NCBI GenBank assembly: GCA_965242685.1
Contig: OZ251487.1
Span: forward strand, 1,767,069 to 1,831,068
Reading direction: 5' to 3'
Origin: G965215055 sp965242685
GTDB lineage: Bacteria > Pseudomonadota > Gammaproteobacteria > UBA4575
DNA: 64,000 bases
Shown here: positions 43,184 through 51,640 of the stretch, one piece after another
How the letters are laid out: each line of letters starts with the position of its first letter
Position numbering within the stretch: position 1 is the stretch's first letter
The notes under the pieces: model-generated
What the model was told of the DNA's origin: nothing
The model's database searches: none
The model's input: the letters and a program-made list of their open reading frames with translations, nothing else
Program-made: the position numbers and the translations under genes

Positions 43184-43474
43184 TTATTTTGAGGGCGCCA
43201 CCTTGCCGACGACACCACCCGTAAGTTTCAAGCACGTCCCTTCCGGTACCCAGATCCACTCTGTTTCCATGTCGTCTTCCTTGGCCATGCCGCCACATTT
43301 GTGTGAGCCGTCCGAGGCCCCGCAGTCATTTTTACCGGCTTTGGAAACCCCGTAGCACTTCTCCCAGTTTTCGGGTGCATTGGGCACGCCTGCCAGAGCG
43401 TTTTGTACAGCGATACCGGCGCCCACGGCCAGAATTCCTGCCACCGTGGATTTTATTACGGTTTGTTTCTTCAT
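43184..43474 (-). CDS. bufA: Bufferin-type DUF2282 precursor peptide
   Basis: A 96-residue secreted peptide. It has a signal peptide (about 1-28) and a core with cysteines in EKCYGVSKAGKNDCGAS and the region around HKCGGMAKEDD, ending in GTCLKLTGG. DUF2282 peptides of the bufferin 1 type bind copper after modification of cysteines by BufB/BufC. Here bufA-bufB-bufC are in one operon, start preceded by GAGGAGGC. It may protect against copper or metal stress in the envelope. Confidence 0.9.
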   Translation of the reverse strand: MKKQTVIKSTVAGILAVGAGIAVQNALAGVPNAPENWEKCYGVSKAGKNDCGASDGSHKCGGMAKEDDMETEWIWVPEGTCLKLTGGVVGKVAPSK

Positions 43475-43544
43475 TATTAATGCCTCCTCTTTAATTGATT
43501 CAACCTAGGCCTGCAAACGACGCCGACAGGTTAAGTGTAACTCT

Positions 43545-43570
43545 AATACTAGACCTACTGTTTCAGTATT
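43545..43570 (-). promoter_or_regulatory. Inverted-repeat operator candidate upstream of bufA
   Basis: AATACT (43545-43550) and AGTATT (43565-43570) form an inverted repeat, and ACTG-TTT-CAGT (43557-43567) lies inside. It is about 70 bp ahead of bufA. The architecture suits a regulator site, possibly for copper control, but no known consensus was matched. The gap 43475-43640 has nothing else evident. Confidence 0.35.
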
Positions 43571-43640
43571 TAGTTGCAAAATCAGAGAAAAATGTACAGC
43601 CTTGTATTCATTGAGTTGTATTGATAGACAATTATTACAA

Positions 43641-44504
43641 CTAGGCAGCAAGATCAAATGGAAGGTCACTGATATCACGTAAACGCTTTCCCTGAATCAT
43701 GGTTTCAAGCATCTCCAGTTGATCTTCTACTTGAGGTAATTCTCTGCATGCCGTCCGTAGCTCATCTAATGCAAAGTGATATACACAATCAAGATCACCG
43801 GTACCAAGAGCCAGTGAGGCAATCCGCATTGGTAAGGGTTCAGCTGTTACCGCTACGATGTGTGGCAGATTTCCTTTACGATTCCGCACCAGGTTTAGTG
43901 CTTCTGTACGTGTGTTTTGAGAGCGGTCGCTGCGAATTGTCCATTTGCATGAGATACTTGCGTGTAAATAGGGGACGGGTATGGACTGGTTTTTTTCCAG
44001 CAATGGCGTGAGCGAAGCTCCAGTATCATCAAGAAAAACTTTGGAGGCGTTAGCTTCATTTTGAGTAACGGGGTGGCGAGCGATAACGATGTCTGGTGTT
44101 ACGATATATCCATGCCCAAGGGATGCCGACAAAGTTTGATTCTCACTTACAATCGACCCAAGCACCTCCAGGTGCTTATACTGAACGAAATTGGATATCT
44201 GTGTCTGCTTTGTCAGATATTGCCAACGACCGGGGCGCAAGTGTGCGATAGCCGTGAATGCTTCCTTGATAAACTCGCAGGTGAGTTTTTCAAATAACGT
44301 ACCTGCGGTTTGTCCTGCAATCCTTGAGACATTCCTTTTTGGCAGCCCGGTTGCAGCCATAATGCCGTTCGCTATAAGAATGCTGGATTGGCTACTGCCG
44401 TCGGCAAAGTTCGGATACGTTTGACCGTTATTTTTGGAAACCCGAATTATCTGTAAGCCGACTTTTTTATGATAATGCCGCCGTAATTTTGCAAGTGTTT
44501 GCAC
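43641..44504 (-). CDS. NgoMIV-like type II restriction endonuclease
   Basis: A 287-residue homologue of NgoMIV, which cuts GCCGGC. The catalytic positions are nearly identical: Glu72 (FEKL), Asp138 (TPDIV), Ser185-Cys186-Lys187 (SISCKW) and Glu201 (RTEALNL). NgoMIV uses E70, D140, K187 and E201. It is downstream of the methyltransferase by 24 bp on the same strand. GCCGGC occurs in this window (for instance 4934 and 7724 regions), so the host must modify it. Confidence 0.88.
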   Translation of the reverse strand: MQTLAKLRRHYHKKVGLQIIRVSKNNGQTYPNFADGSSQSSILIANGIMAATGLPKRNVSRIAGQTAGTLFEKLTCEFIKEAFTAIAHLRPGRWQYLTKQTQISNFVQYKHLEVLGSIVSENQTLSASLGHGYIVTPDIVIARHPVTQNEANASKVFLDDTGASLTPLLEKNQSIPVPYLHASISCKWTIRSDRSQNTRTEALNLVRNRKGNLPHIVAVTAEPLPMRIASLALGTGDLDCVYHFALDELRTACRELPQVEDQLEMLETMIQGKRLRDISDLPFDLAA

Positions 44505-44528
44505 GAAGATAACCTGTTTATGCCATAG

Positions 44529-45383
44529 CTAGATGGAAAGCACTTGTTGAATATGCTTTTTTATCCTTGTTTTCGAGTGTTCCACGTACTCCCTGTTGAT
44601 TTCGATAAGGAGGGCCCTGCGATTCAATTCTGCGGCCGCTACGCCAGTGGTTCCCGAGCCGGAAAAGGGGTCAAGAATCAGATCCCCCGGACGACTGCCC
44701 AGAAGTATGCAGCGCTTCGCCAATGCCTTGGGGAAAACGGCCGGATGTGGCGTACCTCCCGCATCGGTGCCCAGAATCCAGTAATTCCTCAGGTTCGCAC
44801 CGGTTGTCTCGCGCACGGCTTGATTATCATAAAAATACTTCGGTGTTTTGGAAAATAAAAACACTTCCTCGGTGGCATTTGAAGGGCGATTTGTGACGCT
44901 TTCCGGCATGGGGGTTTTCTTGACCCAGGTGACCTTTGAGCGAAGCAGCCATCCGTCTGCCTGCAATGCGAATGCCACTCGCCACGGGAGTCCCATCAAA
45001 TCGCGGTCTTTCAGCCCCCAACAGTCCGGTACTTTACAGTTACGTTTTTGAATTCTTTTTTTGGTATTACCAACTCGTGCATTGGGGCCGCACTTTCCTC
45101 TTCCACCGTTGCGGGCGTAGCCGTCACCGATATTTAACCATAGTGTGCCATCGTCGGATAGCACTCGTCGCACTTCCCGAAATGTTGTTACAAGATTCTC
45201 CACGTACTGGCCCGGCGAGGCCTCCGCCCCGTCCTGAGCACCATGGTCGTAATCACGCAGCCCCCAGTACGGCGGTGAAGTCACGCAGCATTGAACGGAT
45301 TGTGCCTCAAGCTGCGGCAGTACTTCACGATTATCGCCCGGCAGTATCTCTACGCCGTGGTATCCGGATTTTTCAGTCTGCAT
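44529..45383 (-). CDS. DNA methyltransferase, probably N4-cytosine, of a type II system
   Basis: A 284-residue beta-class methyltransferase. Catalytic motif IV is TSPPYW (about residues 34-39), the form usual for N4-cytosine methyltransferases (N6-adenine enzymes mostly have DPPY). Motif I DPFSGSGTTGVAA is near the C-terminus (about 233). It precedes the NgoMIV-like nuclease and should protect the same site. NgoMIV itself is paired with a C5 enzyme, so the chemistry here may differ. Confidence 0.87.
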   Translation of the reverse strand: MQTEKSGYHGVEILPGDNREVLPQLEAQSVQCCVTSPPYWGLRDYDHGAQDGAEASPGQYVENLVTTFREVRRVLSDDGTLWLNIGDGYARNGGRGKCGPNARVGNTKKRIQKRNCKVPDCWGLKDRDLMGLPWRVAFALQADGWLLRSKVTWVKKTPMPESVTNRPSNATEEVFLFSKTPKYFYDNQAVRETTGANLRNYWILGTDAGGTPHPAVFPKALAKRCILLGSRPGDLILDPFSGSGTTGVAAAELNRRALLIEINREYVEHSKTRIKKHIQQVLSI

Positions 45384-45521
45384 TCCTTTATTATCGGAAA
45401 TCTGCTGTTCAGGAAATACTTGATCATTTTATGAGCTGTAGCCGCCAATAGAAAGCAGAAAATCTTTAACAGGCAGCGCACACTATTCTACATATCACCA
45501 ACACTCGTCGTAGCATGTAGC

Positions 45522-46781
45522 TTATGGTCGGCGCAACCACTCCGGGTCTGTAGCGAGGGGTGCGGACAGGCTGCGAAGAAAGGCCTCAAGCTGCCGCATT
45601 TCAACCTCATTCAGCTGCAATGATTTGGCTTCATTGTGGCCTATCATTGCCAATGGCGCGAGATTGTAATGTTCTATTACTTCATCAAGGCGGCTCAATT
45701 GACCGGCGTACATGTAAGGGGCAGTGTCGGCAACGTTCCTGAGCGTGGGGGTTTTATGTGCGCCAATCACCTCATCTCCGGTACGAGTAAAGCGCAACTC
45801 GGCACACTCCTTGTTTTTCGCGTCGCTGAATGTCCCCAGGCAATTGAAAGGGTCCGCACGCACCTCCTGCACCGCACCGACCCGACCCAAGGCGGGAAGC
45901 TGACCGGCCGGCGACAACAAGCCGGTATTATGAAACTCGTTGTTGGTGAACAACGGCCCGTTGTGACAATTAATGCACTGCGCCTTACCGATAAATAGCT
46001 TTAAGCCGGCCACTTCCCGATGGGTCAGCGCATCCATTTTTTCAGGGTGATTTTCCATTACCCCCTCAACATACCGGTCAAAGCGCGAAGCCCCCGGCAG
46101 CAGCAGGCGTTGATATGCCGCAATGGACTTGGCCAGATTAACGAAGATGCGCGTCATCGTGTCTTTTTCTACCGGCGACATGGATTGCCATACTTGTTGC
46201 CAGTCCGTTGCGGTCATCGGCACCGCGATGTTTGTAGAGAGGTTTTCGAGTAATTCAGGAAAGGGCCCGAACAAGGATTCATAGCGGCGACGGTAGTTTT
46301 CGTCCTGATAGATCAAAAGTGCGTACTGCACGCGCGAGCCGCCATGCTCCATGGGTGATTCCAACGGTGACAGGGCTTGTGACCAGAGGCTGTCCTTGCG
46401 GCCATCCCAAAACATCCATGGGCTGTAAGCGGCACCGACAAGGGTTGGCGTGTTACGTATTCCGGTTTTGTTGCCTTGTGCAACGTCCAGACCGTCGGTA
46501 AAAAAACGTTCGGGCTGATGGCAGGTTGAGCATGAGATTAGACCGTTTGCACTGAGTCTTGTATCAAAGAACAACTGGTGGCCGAAGCGTGCCGCTTGCA
46601 AGTTATTGGCCACCGCATTGCTGTCATCGTCGGGCACCGGCGGCAGGCTGCCGGTCCAAAGCGACTGTAGCACCTTGGTTTCGGTGGGAGTCCAGGTTTC
46701 CGTACGGCTGAATATCCATGCACCCGCCAGGATCGTTGCGGTAACAATAATAGACAGGGAAATGCGCAAGACGCTCGACAT
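45522..46781 (-). CDS. MauG/cytochrome c peroxidase-type dihaem protein
   Basis: A 419-residue periplasmic protein with an N-terminal membrane helix (about 6-23) and two haem motifs, CSTCH (about 82-86) and CINCH (about 242-246). WMFWDGRKDSLWSQALSPLESPMEHG (in parts) and HKTPTLRNVADTAPYMYAGQLSRLDEVIEHYN (in parts) are typical. Lying downstream of the cytochrome oxidase genes, it may maintain or modify copper or haem centres. Whether it is a peroxidase or a MauG-like enzyme cannot be decided. Confidence 0.85.
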   Translation of the reverse strand: MSSVLRISLSIIVTATILAGAWIFSRTETWTPTETKVLQSLWTGSLPPVPDDDSNAVANNLQAARFGHQLFFDTRLSANGLISCSTCHQPERFFTDGLDVAQGNKTGIRNTPTLVGAAYSPWMFWDGRKDSLWSQALSPLESPMEHGGSRVQYALLIYQDENYRRRYESLFGPFPELLENLSTNIAVPMTATDWQQVWQSMSPVEKDTMTRIFVNLAKSIAAYQRLLLPGASRFDRYVEGVMENHPEKMDALTHREVAGLKLFIGKAQCINCHNGPLFTNNEFHNTGLLSPAGQLPALGRVGAVQEVRADPFNCLGTFSDAKNKECAELRFTRTGDEVIGAHKTPTLRNVADTAPYMYAGQLSRLDEVIEHYNLAPLAMIGHNEAKSLQLNEVEMRQLEAFLRSLSAPLATDPEWLRRP

Positions 46782-46787
46782 GGAGCT

Positions 46788-47186
46788 TTATAGATCGAGG
46801 TTGAAGGTCACTTGATCACGGATGTTTCCGTGCGTGATGGTTACGGTTACCGTCCATGCGCCACCCATGTGAAATTTCATACCCTCGACGAGGTACTTGC
46901 CGTTGCCTGCATTGCGCGTCACTTGCGGTTGACTCGGCAACCCGTGATCGTGTGACGGCATCCCGCCGTCGATACTAATTTCCGCATCAGACACCGGTTG
47001 CCCGTTTGCGTCCTCAACGTTGATCACCCAGGCATGCATAGTGTTGATTGAAATTGGCTCAAGCCGGCTGGTAAAGCCTACTTGGAAACGTTTATTTTCG
47101 GTCGGTTTAGTCGTCTCGGCCTGTCCCGGATTGCCGACTGAGCAAATCAACAGCAATAGCAGAGATAAAAACTTTATAGTCCTCAT
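46788..47186 (-). CDS. FixH/YtkA-like periplasmic protein
   Basis: About 132 residues from the ATG at 47186 (MRTIKFLSLLLLLICS), with a signal peptide and an Ig-like beta fold (FRQ-type strands; GGMPSHDHGLPSQPQVT and HMGGAWTVTVTITHG). The His-Asp-His motif and methionines suggest copper binding. It is 6 bp upstream of the dihaem gene and downstream of the 47.2-47.8 kb gene, all on one strand. Confidence 0.75.
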   Translation of the reverse strand: MRTIKFLSLLLLLICSVGNPGQAETTKPTENKRFQVGFTSRLEPISINTMHAWVINVEDANGQPVSDAEISIDGGMPSHDHGLPSQPQVTRNAGNGKYLVEGMKFHMGGAWTVTVTITHGNIRDQVTFNLDL

Positions 47187-47209
47187 GGTTTTGATTTTTA
47201 CAAAAGAAT

Positions 47210-47818
47210 TCACGATTTCAGCTTTTTATATATGCGGGCATAGCCGCCGTTCATCAACCAGTAGCCCGCCTGCAAGAGTATGGCCAGTATGAGAAACAGG
47301 GGGATATAACCCCAACTTCGGCCCCCGACGTTGAACGGAAATACTGCGGTGTAAACATCTTCACTTTCCGGCCTTGCTATGGTCACGATACCGATATAGT
47401 CACCTTTTTCCTTGAACTGGTGCAGGGCAAGAAGTGCGCCGTATGGTTGAATGGATGGCGGTTGGTAAAACACGGTGTCCCGTTTCATGTCGTCGGCGTT
47501 TTTAATATCTGCCCATTTGACGAAACGGCCGCGGTTTTGTACATCCTTGATGATGCGAAAGTCAATGGGCAGTTCTCGCAGGCCGTCGTGTAGATACTCC
47601 ATGACGAATACACTCTCGCCAGCGTGTGGCAGATCTTCACAAAATTCTTTGTGTTGGCTTATACGGGGTTGATAGATCTTGAAGTGTGCCGTATAGAAGC
47701 CGATTTGAATCACGCATAAATCGTCCTCGAGAAACACGCTGCCGTGCGCGTGTGCTTCAAGACAAAGTACCAAGTATACGAGCAGGATGCCGCCACCGCG
47801 TTTGAACCTTGTGTGCAT
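47210..47818 (-). CDS. Periplasmic/membrane hypothetical protein of the oxidase cluster
   Basis: About 202 residues from the ATG at 47818 (MHTRFKRGGGILLVY); an ATG at 47845 is an alternative. It has a signal peptide ending AHAHG, a periplasmic domain (FKIYQPRISQHKEFCEDLPHAGESVFV, in parts) and a C-terminal membrane helix (WGYIPLFLILAILLQAGYWL, about 172-191). No named family is recognised. It overlaps the FixH-like frame by a few bases. Genes of this type occur near aa3 oxidases in lithotrophs, as far as I recall. Confidence 0.65.
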   Translation of the reverse strand: MHTRFKRGGGILLVYLVLCLEAHAHGSVFLEDDLCVIQIGFYTAHFKIYQPRISQHKEFCEDLPHAGESVFVMEYLHDGLRELPIDFRIIKDVQNRGRFVKWADIKNADDMKRDTVFYQPPSIQPYGALLALHQFKEKGDYIGIVTIARPESEDVYTAVFPFNVGGRSWGYIPLFLILAILLQAGYWLMNGGYARIYKKLKS

Positions 47819-48086
47819 ATCGTCGTGAAACGCCTGCCTGGTCATGCAAGCAGGAATGAAACCGAAAGCAATAATTATGATCAGGAACGGGCGGAATGCA
47901 AACTTGAGAAAGTGTTTTTCATCCGTGGATCGGGATTTGGACGGGAAGGTCGAGGCCGTCCGGGTGCTGCCAGAGGCTGGCGCCGACGCCCATACACAAG
48001 CTACGTCTTCTCAATAACGGAGAAGGGGATGAAGGCCGAGCAGAATTAAAGCCGGCGTGCCGGGGGGTAGGCATCGGCATAAAGGC

Positions 48087-48449
48087 TTAGTGTTGTTCGG
48101 CGGCACTATGGTGGTGCTCTACGATGGGCGCTTCCTCTACGCCGAAGAATTTGGCGCGTCCCAGATAGGTGTAATCACCTTCAATGGACATCATCCCTAT
48201 CAGCACCAGCAGCACCACCGGCGGCACCAGGATGGCGGTAATCAATGCCAGACGCTCCCAGGCCATGTGCATGAAGATGGCAACGATGAATCCTGCTTTC
48301 AGCATCATGAAGATCAGGATCAGGTTCCATCGCAGGTATCCCTGAAACTGAAAGTAGTCAACCATATACGAAGCGGTACTGAATACGAACAGTAAGACCC
48401 AGATCCAGATGTAAATGCTTAGGGGGTGTTGTTGTCCTTCTGCTGCCAT
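48087..48449 (-). CDS. Cytochrome c oxidase subunit IV-type protein
   Basis: About 120 residues from ATG 48449 (MAAEGQQHPLSIYIWIWV), with three membrane helices (about 9-30, 40-60 and 72-93), the bundle expected of the small bacterial subunit IV. FMHMAWERLALI is characteristic. The C-terminal tail is histidine-rich (EHHHSAAEQH). It lies 10 bp after coxC. The 47846-48086 stretch following it shows no recognised gene. Confidence 0.85.
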   Translation of the reverse strand: MAAEGQQHPLSIYIWIWVLLFVFSTASYMVDYFQFQGYLRWNLILIFMMLKAGFIVAIFMHMAWERLALITAILVPPVVLLVLIGMMSIEGDYTYLGRAKFFGVEEAPIVEHHHSAAEQH

Positions 48450-48459
48450 TGTTGTTATC

Positions 48460-49137
48460 TCACCATAAGTAAAAGAATGCAAAAATGAATACCCATACCA
48501 GGTCTACAAAGTGCCAGTACAGACCGGCAATTTCTACTATGTCGTAGCCCTTTTTCTCATAGCGGCCGTTGATCACACCGATGGCGACATAGGTCAGATA
48601 GACGACCCCGCCGCTGACGTGGCCGCCGTGAAACCCGGTAATCATGAAGAAACAGGCGCCGAACTGGGCGGCGCCAAACGGGTTTCCCCAGGGGCGCACG
48701 CCTTCCTCGACGATCAGTTTGGTCCATTCGAAGGCCTGCATCCCGACGAAAATCAACCCGAATGCGGCGGTGATAAGCAGAAATGTCGCAGTCTTTACGC
48801 GGTCACGTCGATATCCGTAGTTGACCGCAAGAGCCATGGTGCCGCTGCTGGTAATCAGCACGAACGTCATAATAGCGATGAGGATCAGCGGGATAGGCGC
48901 TCCGCCCAAGCTCAACGCGAAGATCTCGCTGGAATTCGGCCACGGCATGGTGGCACTGATACGTACCTTCATATAACCGACCAGGAAGGAGGTGAAGATG
49001 AACGTGTCACTGAGCAGGAAGATCCACATCATGGCCTTACCCCAGTGAACCTGGAATACTTCTTTTTCTGCCGCCCAATCCGATACCAGATCGGTTACTG
49101 CGTCATTTGCAGTGGCTTCCGCTGAATCTTGTGCCAT
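48460..49137 (-). CDS. coxC: Cytochrome c oxidase subunit III
   Basis: A 225-residue protein with about five helices: WGKAMMWIFLLSDTFIFTSFLVGYM (in parts), FLLITAAFGLIFVGMQAFEW, FFMITGFHGGHVSGGVVYL and a C-terminal WHFVDLVWVFIFAFFYLW, all hallmarks of haem-copper oxidase subunit III. It is followed by the subunit IV gene. The paralogue at 49150 lies immediately upstream, so this operon has two subunit III-type genes. Confidence 0.92.
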   Translation of the reverse strand: MAQDSAEATANDAVTDLVSDWAAEKEVFQVHWGKAMMWIFLLSDTFIFTSFLVGYMKVRISATMPWPNSSEIFALSLGGAPIPLILIAIMTFVLITSSGTMALAVNYGYRRDRVKTATFLLITAAFGLIFVGMQAFEWTKLIVEEGVRPWGNPFGAAQFGACFFMITGFHGGHVSGGVVYLTYVAIGVINGRYEKKGYDIVEIAGLYWHFVDLVWVFIFAFFYLW

Positions 49138-49149
49138 GTGTCTTCCCGT

Positions 49150-49815
49150 TTATGTTGATAACAGCAGTGCGAACAATACTAACCATACCAGCAACAGGAA
49201 ATGCCAATAGATCGTGCATAGCTCGACACTCATGCGAATTTTTTTTACCTTTACGTTGGCCTGCAGCTTGAACGTGGTTTTACTCCATACCCACAGCCCG
49301 CCAAAAATGTGCAGGGCGTGAATGGCCGTCAGCACGTAAAAAAACGCGTTGGAGGGGTTGCTGGTAAGAAGATAGCCGGAATCATATAGCCCTTGCCATG
49401 CCCACAGTTGTCCGATGATGAAAATGAAGGTCAAAAGACCGGCGATCATCAGGTTAGACTTCACCGCATTGAGCTGATCGCGTACCGCCGCGTTTCGTGC
49501 AAACTGAAAGAAAATACTTCCCAAGATCAGTGCCCCCGTGTTGAACCACAGGATCGTGGGTTCGGCCAACGGTGTCCAGTCACTGTACTCCATACGCTGA
49601 AGGTACGCACTGATAAACAGCGAAAACAGTGAAGTGGCAACGGCGAGAAATACGATCAGGCCGATCTTGACCGCAGGAATGGCAAATACCTCTCCGGCAC
49701 GAGGTTGCCCGATGGCGCCTTCCTCGGACCAGGGCTGAACGTTAATCGTTTGGCGGATAAGCCAAAACACCAAGGCGCCCATGATCAGCGCCAGGACAAG
49801 TAGGGATGCCGTCAC
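49150..49815 (-). CDS. Second subunit III-type oxidase protein
   Basis: A 221-residue membrane protein with a CoxC-like C-terminal half (FYVLTAIHALHIFGGLWVW, ELCTIYWHFLLLVWLVLFALL) and a more divergent N-terminal half with an extra helix. It overlaps neither neighbour: 2 bp separate it from coxA and 12 bp from coxC. Two tandem subunit III genes may form a larger subunit III or replace one another. Confidence 0.85.
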   Translation of the reverse strand: MTASLLVLALIMGALVFWLIRQTINVQPWSEEGAIGQPRAGEVFAIPAVKIGLIVFLAVATSLFSLFISAYLQRMEYSDWTPLAEPTILWFNTGALILGSIFFQFARNAAVRDQLNAVKSNLMIAGLLTFIFIIGQLWAWQGLYDSGYLLTSNPSNAFFYVLTAIHALHIFGGLWVWSKTTFKLQANVKVKKIRMSVELCTIYWHFLLLVWLVLFALLLST

Positions 49816-49817
49816 TG

Positions 49818-51572
49818 CTAGACTTCCATTTCGTGCCTGGAGTTTTCGCTTGGCTCTTCATTTTGAGGAATGAAATCCTCCTTTGCTCCCGGCACGCTGT
49901 AGGAATATGCCCAGCGATATACCACCGGCAGCGTTTTACCCCAGTTACCGTGTTTCGGTATCAGGTCGGGCGTTTGCCATTCTATGGTAGTGGCGCGCCA
50001 AGGGTTACGCTTAGCTTTTTTGCCTTTGAAAATGCTCCAGATAATATTTACCAGGAACAAGAACTGGGCAATTGCGACAATGATCGCCGCGATGGTAATG
50101 CTCACATTTGCGGCCTGTACCGAATCCGGCAGGAATTCCGTCGTGCCATTGGCATAGTAGCGCCGCGGCACACCGAGAATACCGATGTAGTGCATCGGCA
50201 GGTAAATCGCATACGTGCCGAGGAAGGTCATCCAAAAATGAATCTTGCCCATGGTGTCATTTAACATGCGTCCGGTGAACAGCGGGAACCAGTGGTAAAT
50301 ACCGCCGAACACAACCAGGAAGGGCGAAACGCCCATTACCATGTGGAAGTGCCCGACCACGAAGTAAGTATCGGACAGCGGCACGTCTACCACCACGTTA
50401 CCCAGGAACAAGCCGGTTATACCGCCGTGTATAAAGGTAAAGATAAAGCCGATGGCAAACAGCATCGGTACCGTCAGATGGATGTTGCCCTCCCATAGCG
50501 TCAGCACCCAGTTGTACACCTTGATCGCCGTGGGTACGGCAATGATCAGCGTGGTCGTGGCGAAGAAGAAACCAAAGTAGGGGTTCATGCCGCTCACATA
50601 CATATGGTGTGCCCATACGATAAAGCTCAGGCCGCCGATGGCGACGATAGCCCAAACCATCATGCGGTAGCCAAAGATATTCTTGCGTGCGTGCGTGCTG
50701 ATGAGATCGGAAACAATACCGAACGCCGGCAACGCCACGATGTACACTTCAGGGTGTCCGAAGAACCAGAATAAATGCTGAAACAGTATCGGACTGCCGC
50801 CCTCATGACTCAGATTTTCACCGAGAGAAGAAATTGCGGGCATAAAAAAGCTGGTGCCGATAGCCTTGTCCAGCGTCATCATAATGACGCTTACCAGCAG
50901 TGCCGGAAACGCCAGCAGACCTAAAATAGTGGCCATGATGATGCCCCAAACAGACAGCGGCATACGCATCAAAGTCATGCCCCGCGTGCGTGCCTGAAAG
51001 GCGGTCGTCACATAGTTAAGTCCGCCCATCGTAAAGGCAACCACGAACAGACCGAGTGATACGGTCATGCAGATAATGCCCCAATCCGCACCGGCCGTCC
51101 CTTCCGTAATCGCCTGTGGTGGATATAACGTCCATCCGGCGCCGGTCGGGCCTTCCGGCACAAAGAAACTTGCGCACAATACCAGCACGGACAGCAGGTA
51201 CACCCAATAACTGAGCATATTCATGTAGGGAAAGGCCATGTCGCGCGCGCCGCACATCAGCGGCACCAAGAGGTTACCGAAGCCGCCGAGGAAAAAGGCC
51301 GTCAGCATGAAGACGATCATGATCATGCCGTGCATAGTTACCGCTTGGTAATACTCGTCGGGTTGAATCAAATCGAACGCGCCGGGAAAACCCAGTTGCA
51401 TACGCATCATACCGGACAATATCAGCGCGATGACGCCTACCGCCGTCGCGGTAAGGATGTACTGAATACCGATGATTTTATGATCCTGGCTCCATACATA
51501 CATACCGATCCAGGTTTTGGGGTGAGCCAGGTCCTGTTCTTTATCGGCTAATGCAACGTGCGCCTCTGCCAT
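49818..51572 (-). CDS. coxA: Cytochrome c oxidase subunit I
   Basis: The catalytic subunit, 584 residues, 12 helices. It has the haem a/a3 and CuB ligand motifs: the first His in MHGMIMIVFML, HPEVYIVALPAFGIVSDL for CuB with the cross-linked His-Tyr pair (about 275-290), AHHMYVSGMNP and FVVGHFHMVMG. No sign of truncation. It is preceded by coxB and followed by the second subunit III gene. It fits an aa3-type, aerobic oxidase that takes electrons from c-type cytochromes. Confidence 0.97.
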   Translation of the reverse strand: MAEAHVALADKEQDLAHPKTWIGMYVWSQDHKIIGIQYILTATAVGVIALILSGMMRMQLGFPGAFDLIQPDEYYQAVTMHGMIMIVFMLTAFFLGGFGNLLVPLMCGARDMAFPYMNMLSYWVYLLSVLVLCASFFVPEGPTGAGWTLYPPQAITEGTAGADWGIICMTVSLGLFVVAFTMGGLNYVTTAFQARTRGMTLMRMPLSVWGIIMATILGLLAFPALLVSVIMMTLDKAIGTSFFMPAISSLGENLSHEGGSPILFQHLFWFFGHPEVYIVALPAFGIVSDLISTHARKNIFGYRMMVWAIVAIGGLSFIVWAHHMYVSGMNPYFGFFFATTTLIIAVPTAIKVYNWVLTLWEGNIHLTVPMLFAIGFIFTFIHGGITGLFLGNVVVDVPLSDTYFVVGHFHMVMGVSPFLVVFGGIYHWFPLFTGRMLNDTMGKIHFWMTFLGTYAIYLPMHYIGILGVPRRYYANGTTEFLPDSVQAANVSITIAAIIVAIAQFLFLVNIIWSIFKGKKAKRNPWRATTIEWQTPDLIPKHGNWGKTLPVVYRWAYSYSVPGAKEDFIPQNEEPSENSRHEMEV

Positions 51573-51640
51573 TACAGTCTCCTAAAGTTTTCTCTGTTTT
51601 ACTGCTTTGTTCAAGCCTTAAAAATTCTGCTGTCTTATTG

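Noticed and set aside
47744..48049. Plus-strand 101-residue frame
   Set aside because: Arg/Gly-rich composition without family features, and it overlaps the minus-strand oxidase-cluster gene. I treat the gap 47846-48086 as non-coding.
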